Shown: one piece after another, positions 37,590 to 46,719 of the stretch
How the letters are laid out: each line of letters begins with the position of its first letter
Position numbering within the stretch: position 1 is the stretch's first letter
Source of the DNA: Paenibacillus riograndensis SBR5
GTDB lineage: Bacteria; Bacillota; Bacilli; Paenibacillales; Paenibacillaceae
Direction of reading: 5' to 3'
DNA: 64,000 nucleotides
NCBI RefSeq assembly: GCF_000981585.1
Contig: NZ_LN831776.1
Location: 7,073,216 to 7,137,215, forward strand
Program-made: the position numbers and the translations under genes
The notes under the pieces: model-generated
Seen by the model: only the letters and a program-made list of their open reading frames with translations
What the model was told of the DNA's origin: nothing
Database searches by the model: none

Positions 37590-38068
37590 TTTACATACTC
37601 CTCAAGTGAAATCGTGACCTGTGCGTCCAAAACATTACCAATGCTGTCCAAGGTATTCCAATCCTGAGACAAACCAGTAATGACCCAAAGCCCTACGCCC
37701 ACATATTTGCGCCCGATGATCAAGGGCAGAGCTTTACCGGCACGGTCCAATTCCGTGAGCTTATCGAGCTCCTTGCGGGGATTAAGACCGAGGGCAGCGG
37801 AAAAACGGACTGAGAACGAGACCGAATCCGATCCAGGACCAATGAATTCCTTTTTGGGCTTCTTTCCAATAATGTCATGCTGTGCCCACCGGCTAGAACT
37901 GCTGCGCTTAAACTCATCAATGGTTCGAATCGCTCCTTCCGCGACAACAAAAATGACAGGCCCCAGGCTGCCGATCTTGTTCATCCTATAGTCAATATTA
38001 TTATCCGGCTTGCTTTGGAGATGGTTTAGCTGATCCACACCCTCCATTATCATGCCAATCATGTTCAT
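37586..38068 (-). CDS. P2 gpU-like tail protein
   Basis: A 160-residue protein. The core from about residue 29 (MNKIGSLGPVIFVVAEGAIR) through RWAQHDIIGKKPKKEFIGPG and LGLNPRKELDKLTELDRAGK fits P2 gpU. The first 28 residues are less typical, so translation could start later, but GGGGTG and GAGG support the region of ATG 38068. GpU is needed late in tail assembly. Here it stands between V and W rather than next to X. Confidence 0.78.
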   Translation of the reverse strand: MNMIGMIMEGVDQLNHLQSKPDNNIDYRMNKIGSLGPVIFVVAEGAIRTIDEFKRSSSSRWAQHDIIGKKPKKEFIGPGSDSVSFSVRFSAALGLNPRKELDKLTELDRAGKALPLIIGRKYVGVGLWVITGLSQDWNTLDSIGNVLDAQVTISLEEYVK

Positions 38069-38072
38069 CCTC

Positions 38073-38480
38073 TTACACCCCGCCCTTCGTGTTGAATACG
38101 TCGGCCGATACTATGCCTGTTACAGTCAAATCACCTTCGATCTTCATCCCGCCGGTCCCTTTGATATTCAGTCTTTTCGCCGTCCGGTCATAATAGACAT
38201 AGCTGCCGTCTTCAAACCACACCCCGCGCTGATCTTTTGTACCGGAAGGCGGGTCATCTTCTGCAAAATAAGTCCCCAGACAAAATCCGGCCGAACGCCC
38301 GTTATCCAAAAAAACACACAGTACTCTCTCGCCAGGCAGCGGGATGGCATTGCCACGCCCCCAACCGCCCGGCGTAATGACCGGCAGCTCTCCTGAAACC
38401 ATATCGTCACGATCTGCAAAAGTAACCCTGACACTTCCCGCCACCGCATCTGATGTTGATACCCGTCCAATTAGGATCAT
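38073..38480 (-). CDS. Baseplate spike protein V-like
   Basis: A 135-residue spike protein of the gpV/gp45 family. Features: MILIGRVSTSDAVAGSVRVT, VITPGGWGRGNAIPLPGERV (OB-fold) and a beta-helical C-terminus DLTVTGIVSADVFNTKGGV. The trimer forms the puncturing tip. ATG 38480 has GGGGTGG upstream; the longer frame to 38576 is not supported. No terminal HxH iron motif is visible. Confidence 0.85.
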   Translation of the reverse strand: MILIGRVSTSDAVAGSVRVTFADRDDMVSGELPVITPGGWGRGNAIPLPGERVLCVFLDNGRSAGFCLGTYFAEDDPPSGTKDQRGVWFEDGSYVYYDRTAKRLNIKGTGGMKIEGDLTVTGIVSADVFNTKGGV

Positions 38481-38481
38481 C

Positions 38482-39513
38482 TTACCACCCCAATACTTTG
38501 CGAATTTCCAAATTAGTTGTATAACCACTACTTCCAATTGAGTGCTTTGCGGATTCAATAATATATTTCCCATCAAACCGCTGCCATCCCTTGATATTGA
38601 TAGTTAGTCCTGTGACCATCCGAATATCTCCCATCAGAGAAAGGGTCCCTTTCCCCCCTTCTTTATTTCGCTCCCGCAGCCTTTTACGGGCTAATCGCAA
38701 TGCATCAGCCTTAGTATCAACTTGCTCGTTGATCTTAAGTACAGGTCCATTCTTTGGTGCACCGTTAGGTGTGTAAGTTGCTTTGAGAGGTTCTTTGCTC
38801 GTAGGAGGAGTATAGGTAACCGTACATGCCCGGAAAGCTGCATATGCAGTGTTCAACGCAAAGCTATAACCCGTAACATTATCATCTCCCCGTACAATCG
38901 TTGTAATTGCTTCTTTTTGTTCATACACCATTTCATCAAAGAGAATCAGACTTCCTCCAGATACTTTGATTGCTATGCCTTCTTGAGTAGCTGTGTTCAA
39001 CAAAAAGGCCAAATCCGACATTTCCGACTGCTCCAGACGTTCATAAGAAGGATTGTCCTGAGCCTCATATATTAATTTCAGGTTAGCACGCTTAGCAACT
39101 TGAGCGGCTACCGTTTTTAAATTGGTTTTTTCCCAACTGCGTGAACTGCGCTGCATCCGAATTTCTGAACTGATAGGAAGTGAGACCGCCTTAATGGATA
39201 TAGTGTCAGGGGGACCATTAAAATCAATACTGTCTATCTCAAATGTTCCAAGTGGCAACTTTTTGTTTTCTCCTGGCTTATCCCAATTGATGGTTCGAAT
39301 TGAAGCATTAATCTGATCACCTTCAACCGGTACCCAAGGGCCTTGCCAATTTCGTTCCCTATCCTCAAGCGAAACAGTAAGATCATCTAGAGAGCCGGAT
39401 ACAGCATCATTATATTGAAAGTCGGTCAGAGACTTTGCGATGTCCATCGTGATGTCCTTTCCGTTATACTTAAGCTCCAGCACCGCCCTGCGTGCGTCTT
39501 GCATCCATTCCAA
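38482..39513 (-). CDS. Baseplate hub protein D-like
   Basis: A 343-residue gpD-type hub. The N-terminus VLELKYNGKDITMDIAKSLT, then DAVSGSLDDLTVSLEDRERN and EGDQINASI, is a typical hub barrel. IIESAKHSIGSSGYTTNLEI near the end is the conserved C-terminal signature. It lies between gpX and the spike gene and links tube to baseplate. Confidence 0.9.
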   Translation of the reverse strand: MEWMQDARRAVLELKYNGKDITMDIAKSLTDFQYNDAVSGSLDDLTVSLEDRERNWQGPWVPVEGDQINASIRTINWDKPGENKKLPLGTFEIDSIDFNGPPDTISIKAVSLPISSEIRMQRSSRSWEKTNLKTVAAQVAKRANLKLIYEAQDNPSYERLEQSEMSDLAFLLNTATQEGIAIKVSGGSLILFDEMVYEQKEAITTIVRGDDNVTGYSFALNTAYAAFRACTVTYTPPTSKEPLKATYTPNGAPKNGPVLKINEQVDTKADALRLARKRLRERNKEGGKGTLSLMGDIRMVTGLTINIKGWQRFDGKYIIESAKHSIGSSGYTTNLEIRKVLGW

Positions 39514-39520
39514 CTTACTC

Positions 39521-39721
39521 TCACTCCCTTCGCCAAGGAGGCAATGAGTTGGTTAATTCAGAAGGTAAATTTGGCACTTTAAGAACGATATTTCCAGAAA
39601 AAATACTGACGTCAGCTTGTGTAGGGTTAGCATTTAAGAGCAATGTCATGAATTGAACATCTCCATATAACTTGAACGCGATTCCGTCCCAAGTATCACC
39701 TTGCACGGTTCTATAGATCAT
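39521..39721 (-). CDS. Tail protein X-like (LysM)
   Basis: A 66-residue LysM-like protein: YRTVQGDTWDGIAFKLYGDV and ILNPxQ-like NANPTQADVSIFSG. It matches P2 gpX. Its start overlaps the tape-measure stop by four bases. It probably seals the connection between hub and tube. Confidence 0.9.
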   Translation of the reverse strand: MIYRTVQGDTWDGIAFKLYGDVQFMTLLLNANPTQADVSIFSGNIVLKVPNLPSELTNSLPPWRRE

Positions 39722-42717
39722 TGGAAGCTCACCCGCCTTTGTTGTTGGACCATGGCTTTGAAGCGGCGTTCAAAGCTATCCTCCGTCTGCTTCAAGGCCT
39801 CACGCAATTGTTCGACCATAGATTTATCACCGCCCTGCAGTGATACATTCGGTGCCCAGGTTACATGAATATCCCCTTTACCGCTGAACCCGTCACCGTA
39901 GCCCATCAAATCATTCGCCTTTTCTAATAGAGAGCGTGATCGCTGTTTACCATTCAAAGGAATGGCAATTTCGGGACCCGCTTCGCCAAATATAGATGGG
40001 ACGTTAGCAATTCCTCCTTCAGCATACCCCTCAAAATCCGGATCATGCAGTGCCCAATAAATTGCCTTCTGACCGGCTTTAGTTTGCGAATCGGGTTTGC
40101 CTTTGGTTTTAATCATCGCTTGGACATCGTTCCACTCATCATCCGAAAGCCTGAAATTCGGAATCTGCCCAGTCTGCTCCCATATGAGCTGCAAATTCAC
40201 TTTCTTTTCAGCAGGTAGTTTATCCACCTCCGCATTAAGATTAACCATGTAACTCATAGCTTGATTAAATTGCTTTTGCTGGGCAGCGGACATATCCTTG
40301 TATTTCTTGGCTTGTTGCTCCAGAGTGCCTCCCAGGTCAAGCTCGATCATTCGTTTTTGTAGATCGTAATAGGAGGAAAAGCTATTTTCAGCCTCGGTCA
40401 TCTCACTTTGGGTTTTCTTAATCTTGGTATAATACTTATCAAATGAACCTTGTATTTTTTCGTAGTCTTGTCTAACTGTTGCAACAGCAATACCAGCATA
40501 TCCACCATAATCTGTACCTTGAGCCTTATTGAGATTCTGCAGCACCTCATCTACTTGTTGCTGCTTCTGCTCATCATTTCCCTGACCGCCCATAATCTCA
40601 TCCAGTTGATTCATGTATAAATGATAGTCACGAAATGATACTTTAGACTTCTCATAATCAGAATTTTGTGTGCTGAGGTTTTTGGTCAATTCTGAATACC
40701 GGCTTTCCAAATCAGGCAATTTCGCTTGTGCTGAAAGTGCGTCATGTTCCATCTCGCGACGGCTCATTTGCTCATGGGCTTTTTTAATATCCCCGACTAA
40801 CCCCAACTGCTCGCGGAATTTACTATTCTTAGAGCCTTCTGCAGACAAAATATCCGGATTCATTTCGATAAGCTCTTGTTCTACAAGCTGTTGTTTCCTT
40901 CTAGCCTCAGCCAATTCGTCCGCAGGAGTTTTGGCATTTTTAATTTTTTGGGTCAGACGGTCATATTCCGTAATGAGATTCTGAGTCCGTTTGCTTGCAT
41001 GGTCGATTTCTGCATAATTAGAGTAAGCTTTGTCCAATACGTCCCCCATATTCAAAAGCTCACGCCGTGCATCTTCCTGGTGCTTCTTATAAGCAATAAC
41101 TCCGGCAGTGAGTAAGCCTACACCTGCTACGGCGATACCAACTGGATTCGTGAGCAACCCCAGCGCACTGGCGATTCCTCCGGCTGCTCCACTAGCCCCT
41201 CTGGCCGCAGTAACGATTTTAGAAAATTCTTGGACAATCTTCACTGTTTTTGTAGCCAGCACCGCAGCAGGAACTGTAAGACCGATTACCATCAGCGACT
41301 CCTTATTGTTGGAAACCCAACTGGTCAATCCCTGAAGTGCAGGCATTAAGCTTTCCGTTAAGGGAATTACAAGGTTTGCCTGCAGTTCCCGTCCCATTGC
41401 AGCAAACTGCTCCGAAAGAGTACTATCTTTTATCTCAGCTGCTTCTTCCAGGGTTTGCCTGGTCATATCAAACTCATTTCGGGTTTGACCAAGCGCCAAT
41501 ACTGCCTTGTTGCCCATGTCTTCGAACTGAGATCCGAACAAGGAACCGGCAAGCTTCGCCTGATGAATCGGCTCCTTGATCCCCTTTAATTTAAGAATAA
41601 CCTGCTCCATCGCTTCCTTGCCGGTCATAGATCCGTCTGCCAATCCTTTAAAGATTGTATCACCGGTGCCCAGCGTCTTTTGCAATTGAAGCATAGCCTT
41701 GTTTGCGGAATCCCCGCCCGACTTAAGATCTCCAACAAGTGCAGCTGCGCTTGCCTTCCCTGCAACTTTTACAAGTTGAGCGAATTCTTTCGATTTCGTT
41801 CCACCACTAACAAGTGCTGCGCTGAATTTTTTCAGTTGCTCAGGTGCAAACAGCTCATAAATTGCAGCCTTTGTGGAATCCGAGCCGTTTTTAATTGTTG
41901 TTCCGAATACTTTCACAGTATCGGCAACACCATCAAGCGAGCTCGCTCCATTCTCCATGCCTGCACTCAATAATTCGAACATCTCGTCGGCAGAATACCC
42001 CATTTTCTTGAAATCAACACTGTATTTCTCTATTGCATTCAAGAGGCCGCCGGATGTGTTCAGCCCCTTTTGAGCGCCTTGGGCCATAAGATTATACGCT
42101 TGTTCAGAGGAGATACCGAATTTTTGCATCATTGAATCAACTGCTTGCAGAGAGCCAGTTATGTCCTCTTTAAAGACATCACGATACGTCATGGCTGTCT
42201 GTGTTGTCTTCTCCAATTCATCCCCTGTTTGCTGCAAAACTTGCTTCACAGCTCCTACGGCGTTACCAATATCCTCAAAGTTTTTACCGTAATTCTGACT
42301 GTACAGGTTATTGGAGATTTCCTTCATTTCTTTCATTTCCTTCGAGGACATTCCGGTTTCAGCCTGTAGCTGCGCCATCGCCTCGGAAGATTCATTCACA
42401 GCAGTCCATACCGCCTTCAGCGGTTCCACTGCTTTATTAAGCATTGAGAAATCAATTTCTTTTACTGCATTTTTAAGTTTGTCGCCGAATCCTTCGACAT
42501 TTCCACCTGCATCCGCGATGCTGTCATCTGCCTGTTCAACCTCTCTTCGAAGCGTATCAAAATAACCGCGCCTGACCATCTCCTGCAGCGCCTGATCTAA
42601 ACCTTGAACCTGGTGTTCGGCCTCCTCGACCGACTGACGAAAAGCAGGAGTCACGAGCGCATTCAAACGGAAAACAATCTCATAAATGCTGCTGCTCAAG
42701 CTGCTTGTCCCTGCCAT
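39718..42717 (-). CDS. Tail tape measure protein, long (P2 gpT position)
   Basis: A 999-residue tape measure. The first 110 residues form a coiled coil. About 120-330 is the PhageMin_Tail-like core (AETGMSSKEMKEMKEISNNL, YSADEMFELLSAGMENGASS). About 470-560 has hydrophobic segments such as LTNPVGIAVAGVGLLTAGVI. 560-870 is a long charged helical region, and a Gly-rich segment GYAEGGIANVPSIFGEAGPE near 920 is a common tape-measure end. GGAGGTGA precedes the ATG. It is about 1.5 times longer than the tape measure of the PBSX-type cluster. Confidence 0.9.
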   Translation of the reverse strand: MAGTSSLSSSIYEIVFRLNALVTPAFRQSVEEAEHQVQGLDQALQEMVRRGYFDTLRREVEQADDSIADAGGNVEGFGDKLKNAVKEIDFSMLNKAVEPLKAVWTAVNESSEAMAQLQAETGMSSKEMKEMKEISNNLYSQNYGKNFEDIGNAVGAVKQVLQQTGDELEKTTQTAMTYRDVFKEDITGSLQAVDSMMQKFGISSEQAYNLMAQGAQKGLNTSGGLLNAIEKYSVDFKKMGYSADEMFELLSAGMENGASSLDGVADTVKVFGTTIKNGSDSTKAAIYELFAPEQLKKFSAALVSGGTKSKEFAQLVKVAGKASAAALVGDLKSGGDSANKAMLQLQKTLGTGDTIFKGLADGSMTGKEAMEQVILKLKGIKEPIHQAKLAGSLFGSQFEDMGNKAVLALGQTRNEFDMTRQTLEEAAEIKDSTLSEQFAAMGRELQANLVIPLTESLMPALQGLTSWVSNNKESLMVIGLTVPAAVLATKTVKIVQEFSKIVTAARGASGAAGGIASALGLLTNPVGIAVAGVGLLTAGVIAYKKHQEDARRELLNMGDVLDKAYSNYAEIDHASKRTQNLITEYDRLTQKIKNAKTPADELAEARRKQQLVEQELIEMNPDILSAEGSKNSKFREQLGLVGDIKKAHEQMSRREMEHDALSAQAKLPDLESRYSELTKNLSTQNSDYEKSKVSFRDYHLYMNQLDEIMGGQGNDEQKQQQVDEVLQNLNKAQGTDYGGYAGIAVATVRQDYEKIQGSFDKYYTKIKKTQSEMTEAENSFSSYYDLQKRMIELDLGGTLEQQAKKYKDMSAAQQKQFNQAMSYMVNLNAEVDKLPAEKKVNLQLIWEQTGQIPNFRLSDDEWNDVQAMIKTKGKPDSQTKAGQKAIYWALHDPDFEGYAEGGIANVPSIFGEAGPEIAIPLNGKQRSRSLLEKANDLMGYGDGFSGKGDIHVTWAPNVSLQGGDKSMVEQLREALKQTEDSFERRFKAMVQQQRRVSFQ

Positions 42718-42720
42718 AGG

Positions 42721-43190
42721 TCACCTCCTTCCTTTAATCCGGGTCACCCTCTCGACCCAATCCCCCAGTTCCTCAAGAGGCAAGGCAAGGAAATAAGGAA
42801 TAGGGGTATGGGTGAGCATGGCTAAGGAGACAGCGATGTCTTTGATCCCATCGCCGTCCCCGCAGCCTACAGCAGCAAAAAACTTTGCGCCCGCAAGGTC
42901 AGTTTTGTAAAGTCCTTGGCTGAAAGTGCTCTTATCAATCCAACATGAACGCCTGCAGCCTTTGCTACAATATAAGCCTGATAGGCTTTATTGGTTTCCT
43001 TGATTAGTTCCCCGCTTGATTGCCGGGCTGCTTCAGCTTGATACTGCCTGTCACAGACAAGGATGTCCTCGCCAGTCAGTTTATCGAAATCAATATTCAG
43101 GCTCTCAATAGTATTGCCTTCAAATGTAACCGGTCGGGCAAAAGTATATAGTTCCGCCACAACCTCCCCTATACTGCTCTCTGTTTCCAT
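42721..43190 (-). CDS. Tail chaperone E+E'-like, -1 frameshift fusion product
   Basis: Alternative long product of the gpE-like gene. The zero frame reads AGT TTT TTG CTG CTG TAG, giving the heptamer T TTT TTG at 42882-42876. After a -1 slip the frame is open for 51 codons up to TGA at 42721, encoding AAVGCGDGDGIKDIAVSLAM and TPIPYFLALPLEELGDWVER. The fusion is about 156 residues. P2 uses T TTT TTG for its E/E+E' shift. The extension ends six bases before the tape measure, and its end provides that gene's ribosome binding site. Confidence 0.8.
42867..43190 (-). CDS. Tail assembly chaperone E-like, short form
   Basis: A 107-residue protein of the phage tail assembly E/41/14 family: ARPVTFEGNTIESLNIDFDK, LTGEDILVCDRQYQAEAARQ and VHVGLIRALSAKDFTKLTLR. 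It lies between tube and tape measure. By analogy with P2 it keeps the tape measure in shape during tail assembly and is not in the mature particle. It ends at the slippery site described for the long form. Confidence 0.88.
   Translation of the reverse strand: METESSIGEVVAELYTFARPVTFEGNTIESLNIDFDKLTGEDILVCDRQYQAEAARQSSGELIKETNKAYQAYIVAKAAGVHVGLIRALSAKDFTKLTLRAQSFLLL
42876..42882 (-). promoter_or_regulatory. Slippery heptamer T TTT TTG
   Basis: Minus-strand T TTT TTG in the zero frame, three codons before the TAG of the gpE-like gene. It is the same heptamer known from the P2 E gene. Confidence 0.85.
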
Positions 43191-43203
43191 TGCTCATCTC
43201 TCC

Positions 43204-43722
43204 TTATAGGCCCAGATTGGCCTTGGTGGTAGCAAGATAGTCTACATCATTTACTTTATGAATATAGTTGTATTTATCGATTTCCAGCACTTCAATGCCA
43301 TCCAACGACACTTTCAAATAATTCACTGAAAAGTTATTGGTGGTATCCATCACTGCGGCGGTATCGAGGTTTCCGAGCGTTAAGCCAAGTGGTCTTGCAC
43401 GGACCGTAACCTTGAACGGTACCTCACGGTATTCACTCGTTGCCGTGTCAAATGTCTGAATCGAAGCCCGAAGGTCCAGCGTATGAACCTTTGGTGCTAA
43501 GAGCGCAGCTGCCGCCTTTTCAATCGTACGCCACTTAAGCGCCAAACTCATCGCTCCCGTATGGCCTGGGGAAGGGGCGGCCATTTCACCCGCGATTCCT
43601 CCCCCTTTAACTGTGTCCACCAGGTAAGTAATTTCCGGCAATGTGGCAGTTGCCGTACCCAAGTAATCTGTAGCGTTCAAGTACACCGAATAATCAATAA
43701 CTCTTTCTGATCTTTTAGTCAT
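43204..43722 (-). CDS. Tail tube protein (P2 FII-like)
   Basis: A 172-residue major tail tube protein: VYLNATDYLGTATATLPEIT at the start, the central GGGIAGEMAAPSPGHTGAMS, and a C-terminal YLKVSLDGIEVLEIDKYNYI that is highly typical of the FII family. It follows the sheath gene. It is unrelated to the XkdM-type tube at 10785-11249. Confidence 0.92.
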   Translation of the reverse strand: MTKRSERVIDYSVYLNATDYLGTATATLPEITYLVDTVKGGGIAGEMAAPSPGHTGAMSLALKWRTIEKAAAALLAPKVHTLDLRASIQTFDTATSEYREVPFKVTVRARPLGLTLGNLDTAAVMDTTNNFSVNYLKVSLDGIEVLEIDKYNYIHKVNDVDYLATTKANLGL

Positions 43723-43735
43723 ATTTCTCCTCCTT

Positions 43736-45181
43736 TTACGCTACCAGCGCAGCTAAGTATGTTGTGTCGTATTCAAGCAGGAATGAAATCTCTTGTGCCG
43801 GTCCAGGCGGTGTGATGTGTAAATGGAATGTAATCTTGCCGGCCATCAATTCCGTTACCGGATTTTCAGACTCATTAAAATCTACCCGTGCTCCCAACAG
43901 CGCACCGGATGCAACCAGGCCATTAAGCCAAATATTTACCGAATCCGTAACCGCTGCAATAAGTCGCTTATTCATTGGATCATCAACCTTTTGCATATAG
44001 GTCATAATCAGACTATTCCCGATCCAGTTAAACATGCGGCGAACCGGAATGAAGCTGTCTTTGGGGTCCGTTACCCCCGGATAAGCCCCTGTGTTGTTCC
44101 CCCAAGACTTCCAGCCGCTCGTTCCAAGATTAACTGCTGTTACAATCCCTGAACTGTTAAGGAAGCTTGCCTGGTCAATCCCTAAAAACAGACTTGTCCC
44201 GTCGGAAAGAGTGGTACCATCTGCTTGCAAAGTTTTGTTAGATGGCGATACAAAAGGAACTCCACCGTTATTGGCATCGGTTGCGGCGATAAGTCCTGCG
44301 AGTTGCGTAGAGAAATGGTATTGCTTATCCCCCAAGGTCAGCATAGGGTAAGCTGCAATCTGGAGAGGACTGGTATAGCTGTTATCCGACTTCCATGAGC
44401 CAGCCGCCGTATAAAGCTGAGCAGGATCAATATCTGTCAAAGCCATTGCCTTGAAGTTGCCATTGATATTTCCCGCTTTTGCCTTCATAACCGCAGCGAT
44501 TGCAGGTAAATGCGACCACCCCGGAGCCAACAGTATATCAGGAAGAACGCCAAAACGAGGGTAGGCTTGATTTACTAGTTCAAAACCGGTATATTCACCG
44601 GACTGCGTCACGCCTCCAATTACATCATCAGCCTCCACTGCATCCGGATCCAGTTTGTTATAACCAATGGACAACTGGCTCACATTTGCCGCTATAGCAC
44701 CAGTTGACTTCGTTGTTATAATGACATGCCCATTATCATCAAAAGCAGCAGTATAATCGGTGCCTGGCACATAAGCCGATGCTCCGTCTGAAGATTTGAC
44801 AAGGAGCGTTGACAGCAGAACCCCCTCTGCCTGCAGGATAGCCACTCGGTTACTGACAGCAACCACAGCAGGTGTGACTGTCGTCTTATGTGTAGCGGGG
44901 TCAAGCACATTCACCAGTATCAATGGAGCTTTTTCATACAAGGCAAAATGAGAGTAAATTAATTCGCTCAGCGTATAATGTGACCAGTCATCACTATACC
45001 CTAGTGCAGCCACCGCTTCCGCGTAAGTATATGCGAGTACTGGAGTGTTCACTGGCACGGCCGCAGTAGCCAAATTAACGGGGGATGTCCCTACTGCAAA
45101 AGGAATACCACTTGTTGCCTTTGTCGGTGCCAGAACCGATGTGGATTGTTCAATAATAGTTACACCATGTTTAGAAGCCAT
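43736..45181 (-). CDS. Contractile tail sheath protein (P2 FI-like)
   Basis: A 481-residue sheath. The N-terminus KHGVTIIEQSTSVLAPTKAT and YSDDWSHYTLSELIYSHFAL match P2-type sheaths; the C-terminal part has FNWIGNSLIMTYMQKVDDPM, AAVTDSVNIWLNGLVASGAL and the closing HLHITPPGPAQEISFLLEY. It forms the contracting cylinder. The unrelated XkdK-type sheath in the other cluster shows that this is a second particle, not a duplicate. Confidence 0.93.
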   Translation of the reverse strand: MASKHGVTIIEQSTSVLAPTKATSGIPFAVGTSPVNLATAAVPVNTPVLAYTYAEAVAALGYSDDWSHYTLSELIYSHFALYEKAPLILVNVLDPATHKTTVTPAVVAVSNRVAILQAEGVLLSTLLVKSSDGASAYVPGTDYTAAFDDNGHVIITTKSTGAIAANVSQLSIGYNKLDPDAVEADDVIGGVTQSGEYTGFELVNQAYPRFGVLPDILLAPGWSHLPAIAAVMKAKAGNINGNFKAMALTDIDPAQLYTAAGSWKSDNSYTSPLQIAAYPMLTLGDKQYHFSTQLAGLIAATDANNGGVPFVSPSNKTLQADGTTLSDGTSLFLGIDQASFLNSSGIVTAVNLGTSGWKSWGNNTGAYPGVTDPKDSFIPVRRMFNWIGNSLIMTYMQKVDDPMNKRLIAAVTDSVNIWLNGLVASGALLGARVDFNESENPVTELMAGKITFHLHITPPGPAQEISFLLEYDTTYLAALVA

Positions 45182-45184
45182 TGA

Positions 45185-45532
45185 TTAAATCCCCTTTCCT
45201 AAAAGCCTTTGATAAACTACATATTCAGCTGTTCCGGTTTGAACAATACGGTCTTGTACAGCCGTTATTTCTGCTATCGGTACAATCAACTCAGACACAT
45301 CCGGCTTTTCAGCCAACAGTGGCTGCAAATAAGATGGAATACCGGATCGGAAAACGGTGGATTGTAGCAGTTGTCCACCTGGCAGGTTTGGTCCCAGATA
45401 GATTAAGACCTGTTTTTGTTTCTCTTCTTCAAGACCAACCATAGTTTTCAAGGTTTGATTTGGAATCACCTGTACCATATCAGCTTCCACCTGCTCATTC
45501 TGATGCTTGTCCTTATTTATATTTCGGCTCAC
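45185..45532 (-). CDS. Unrecognised tail-cluster protein
   Basis: A 115-residue protein just before the sheath. The N-terminus is charged (MSRNINKDKHQNEQVEADMV); VLIYLGPNLPGGQLLQSTVF and IPSYLQPLLAEKPDVSELIV follow. The gene overlaps the one upstream by four bases. In similar clusters this slot carries a small conserved protein of unknown role; no motif allows a call. Confidence 0.65.
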   Translation of the reverse strand: MSRNINKDKHQNEQVEADMVQVIPNQTLKTMVGLEEEKQKQVLIYLGPNLPGGQLLQSTVFRSGIPSYLQPLLAEKPDVSELIVPIAEITAVQDRIVQTGTAEYVVYQRLLGKGI

Positions 45533-45951
45533 AATTGTACCTCCTGTCTAATTTGGGGCAATGCCCAGGTAGTTGTTAGTTCTCCACCCCATTCGGATGA
45601 AGAATGCTCCTCGTTCATTTTCCATTTCCAGCTACCATCCATAGCAAATTTCTGCTCAAGGACTCGCTGACGTAAAAGTAATATGCGTACCCGATCCATC
45701 AAATTAAGCAGATCGATTAAACCTGTACTATCCTCGGACTGTGTTCCAAAAAACAGCTTGACTTGAATCTCATCTTTGCTGGTGGCTCCTTCGCCTTCCG
45801 CTGGCAGAATCATAATTACTGGGTACCCCGCGCTACTGGCAGTACTCTGATTCAAATAACCCAGAAGCACTGTTGGTATAGGCAGCATGTCATCAGCTAA
45901 TTCCTTCTCCAGGAATTTTTTTATAGCCATGATCAATAAAGTAATTGTCAC
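45529..45951 (-). CDS. Probable tail terminator/completion protein
   Basis: A 140-residue protein near the front of the tail operon. The layout VTITLLIMAIKKFLEKELAD, PVIMILPAEGEGATSKDEIQ, VKLFFGTQSEDSTGLIDLLN and LTTTWALPQIRQEVQL fits tail-completion proteins. Start is GTG 45951, six bases after GGAGG; an internal ATG (residue 8) lacks a site. The role is inferred from position and fold pattern. Confidence 0.65.
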   Translation of the reverse strand: MTITLLIMAIKKFLEKELADDMLPIPTVLLGYLNQSTASSAGYPVIMILPAEGEGATSKDEIQVKLFFGTQSEDSTGLIDLLNLMDRVRILLLRQRVLEQKFAMDGSWKWKMNEEHSSSEWGGELTTTWALPQIRQEVQL

Positions 45952-45968
45952 ATTTCCCCTCCTAGCAG

Positions 45969-46016
45969 TTAGAATCTTTTTTCAAAACAGCAGAACACAA
46001 TTTTCCATTTTATCAT
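45969..46016 (-). CDS. 15-codon open frame with strong ribosome binding site
   Basis: AAAGGAGGTG lies eight bases before ATG; the frame reads MIKWKIVFCCFEKRF and stops. The next gene starts 17 bases later, with its own GGAGG. It is either a leader peptide or the leftover of a gene removed by deletion. It is too short for a family call. Confidence 0.35.
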   Translation of the reverse strand: MIKWKIVFCCFEKRF

Positions 46017-46139
46017 CTTTTCTACACCTCCTTTGCTGGCGTTATTGTCAGCTCAAAGCTTTTATTTGTCTTTGCATCTATTGAGGGCTTTCACTAGACA
46101 ATTAATCCATTTTATATTAATAATTCCTTTTATGGCACA

Positions 46140-46658
46140 TTAATTCTTCCCGTTCATTATCGAGCAGATTTTTCTTTGCGCCCGCTGGATATATTCACTT
46201 ACACTGCCTGCCGAAATCGTGAGCATCTCAGCGATGGCAACATGCGAAAACCCCTCTCCGTTAGCCAGCATGTAGCACTCCCGTTCCCTTTTGCTTAACA
46301 GTGCCATTATATATTCCAGTCGTAACTGCTGATCCTCTGAGAGGCCTTCTGAGTTGACCGCATTAGTATGAGTATGTCTGGTGAAAATTTGCATACGCAT
46401 TGGTTCTAAAAGAATTTCCCGCTCGTAACCGGCTCTCCGTTCTATACCCCTCTTGTTCCCCGGCTGCCGACCAGTGCTCAGCCACTCTACAACATATTCG
46501 CAGTCACTGATCATACCAGCGATTACCTTTTTATCATCCGCATCAGCATGCCTATATAATTGTTCTGCTCCCCTCAAGGAAATTTGATAATCTGGAAGCA
46601 TGTCATCTACAAATTCCGAATATGAAAATAACGGCCGATCTACATACATATTGTTCAT
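46140..46658 (-). CDS. Sigma-region-4-like late regulator of the P2-type cluster
   Basis: A 172-residue protein. The last 55 residues (EYIMALLSKRERECYMLANG, HVAIAEMLTISAGSVSEYIQ) form a sigma-region-4-like helix-turn-helix. The N-terminal part has DMLPDYQISLRGAEQLYRHA and a second helical part. ATG 46658 has GGGGG upstream; earlier ATGs (46688, 46664) do not. It is the first gene after the promoter at 46720-46748. Such proteins (PBSX Xpf type) activate late phage genes; that role is inferred here. Confidence 0.8.
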   Translation of the reverse strand: MNNMYVDRPLFSYSEFVDDMLPDYQISLRGAEQLYRHADADDKKVIAGMISDCEYVVEWLSTGRQPGNKRGIERRAGYEREILLEPMRMQIFTRHTHTNAVNSEGLSEDQQLRLEYIMALLSKRERECYMLANGEGFSHVAIAEMLTISAGSVSEYIQRAQRKICSIMNGKN

Positions 46659-46693
46659 GCTCATTCCCCCAATAATTATGAAATACACTCAAT

Positions 46694-46711
46694 AATACGC
46701 AATTTCGTATT
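46694..46711. promoter_or_regulatory. Xre operator 1
   Basis: AATACG-CAATTT-CGTATT, an 18-base perfect palindrome downstream of the minus-strand promoter. Confidence 0.6.
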
Positions 46712-46719
46712 TTGAATTC

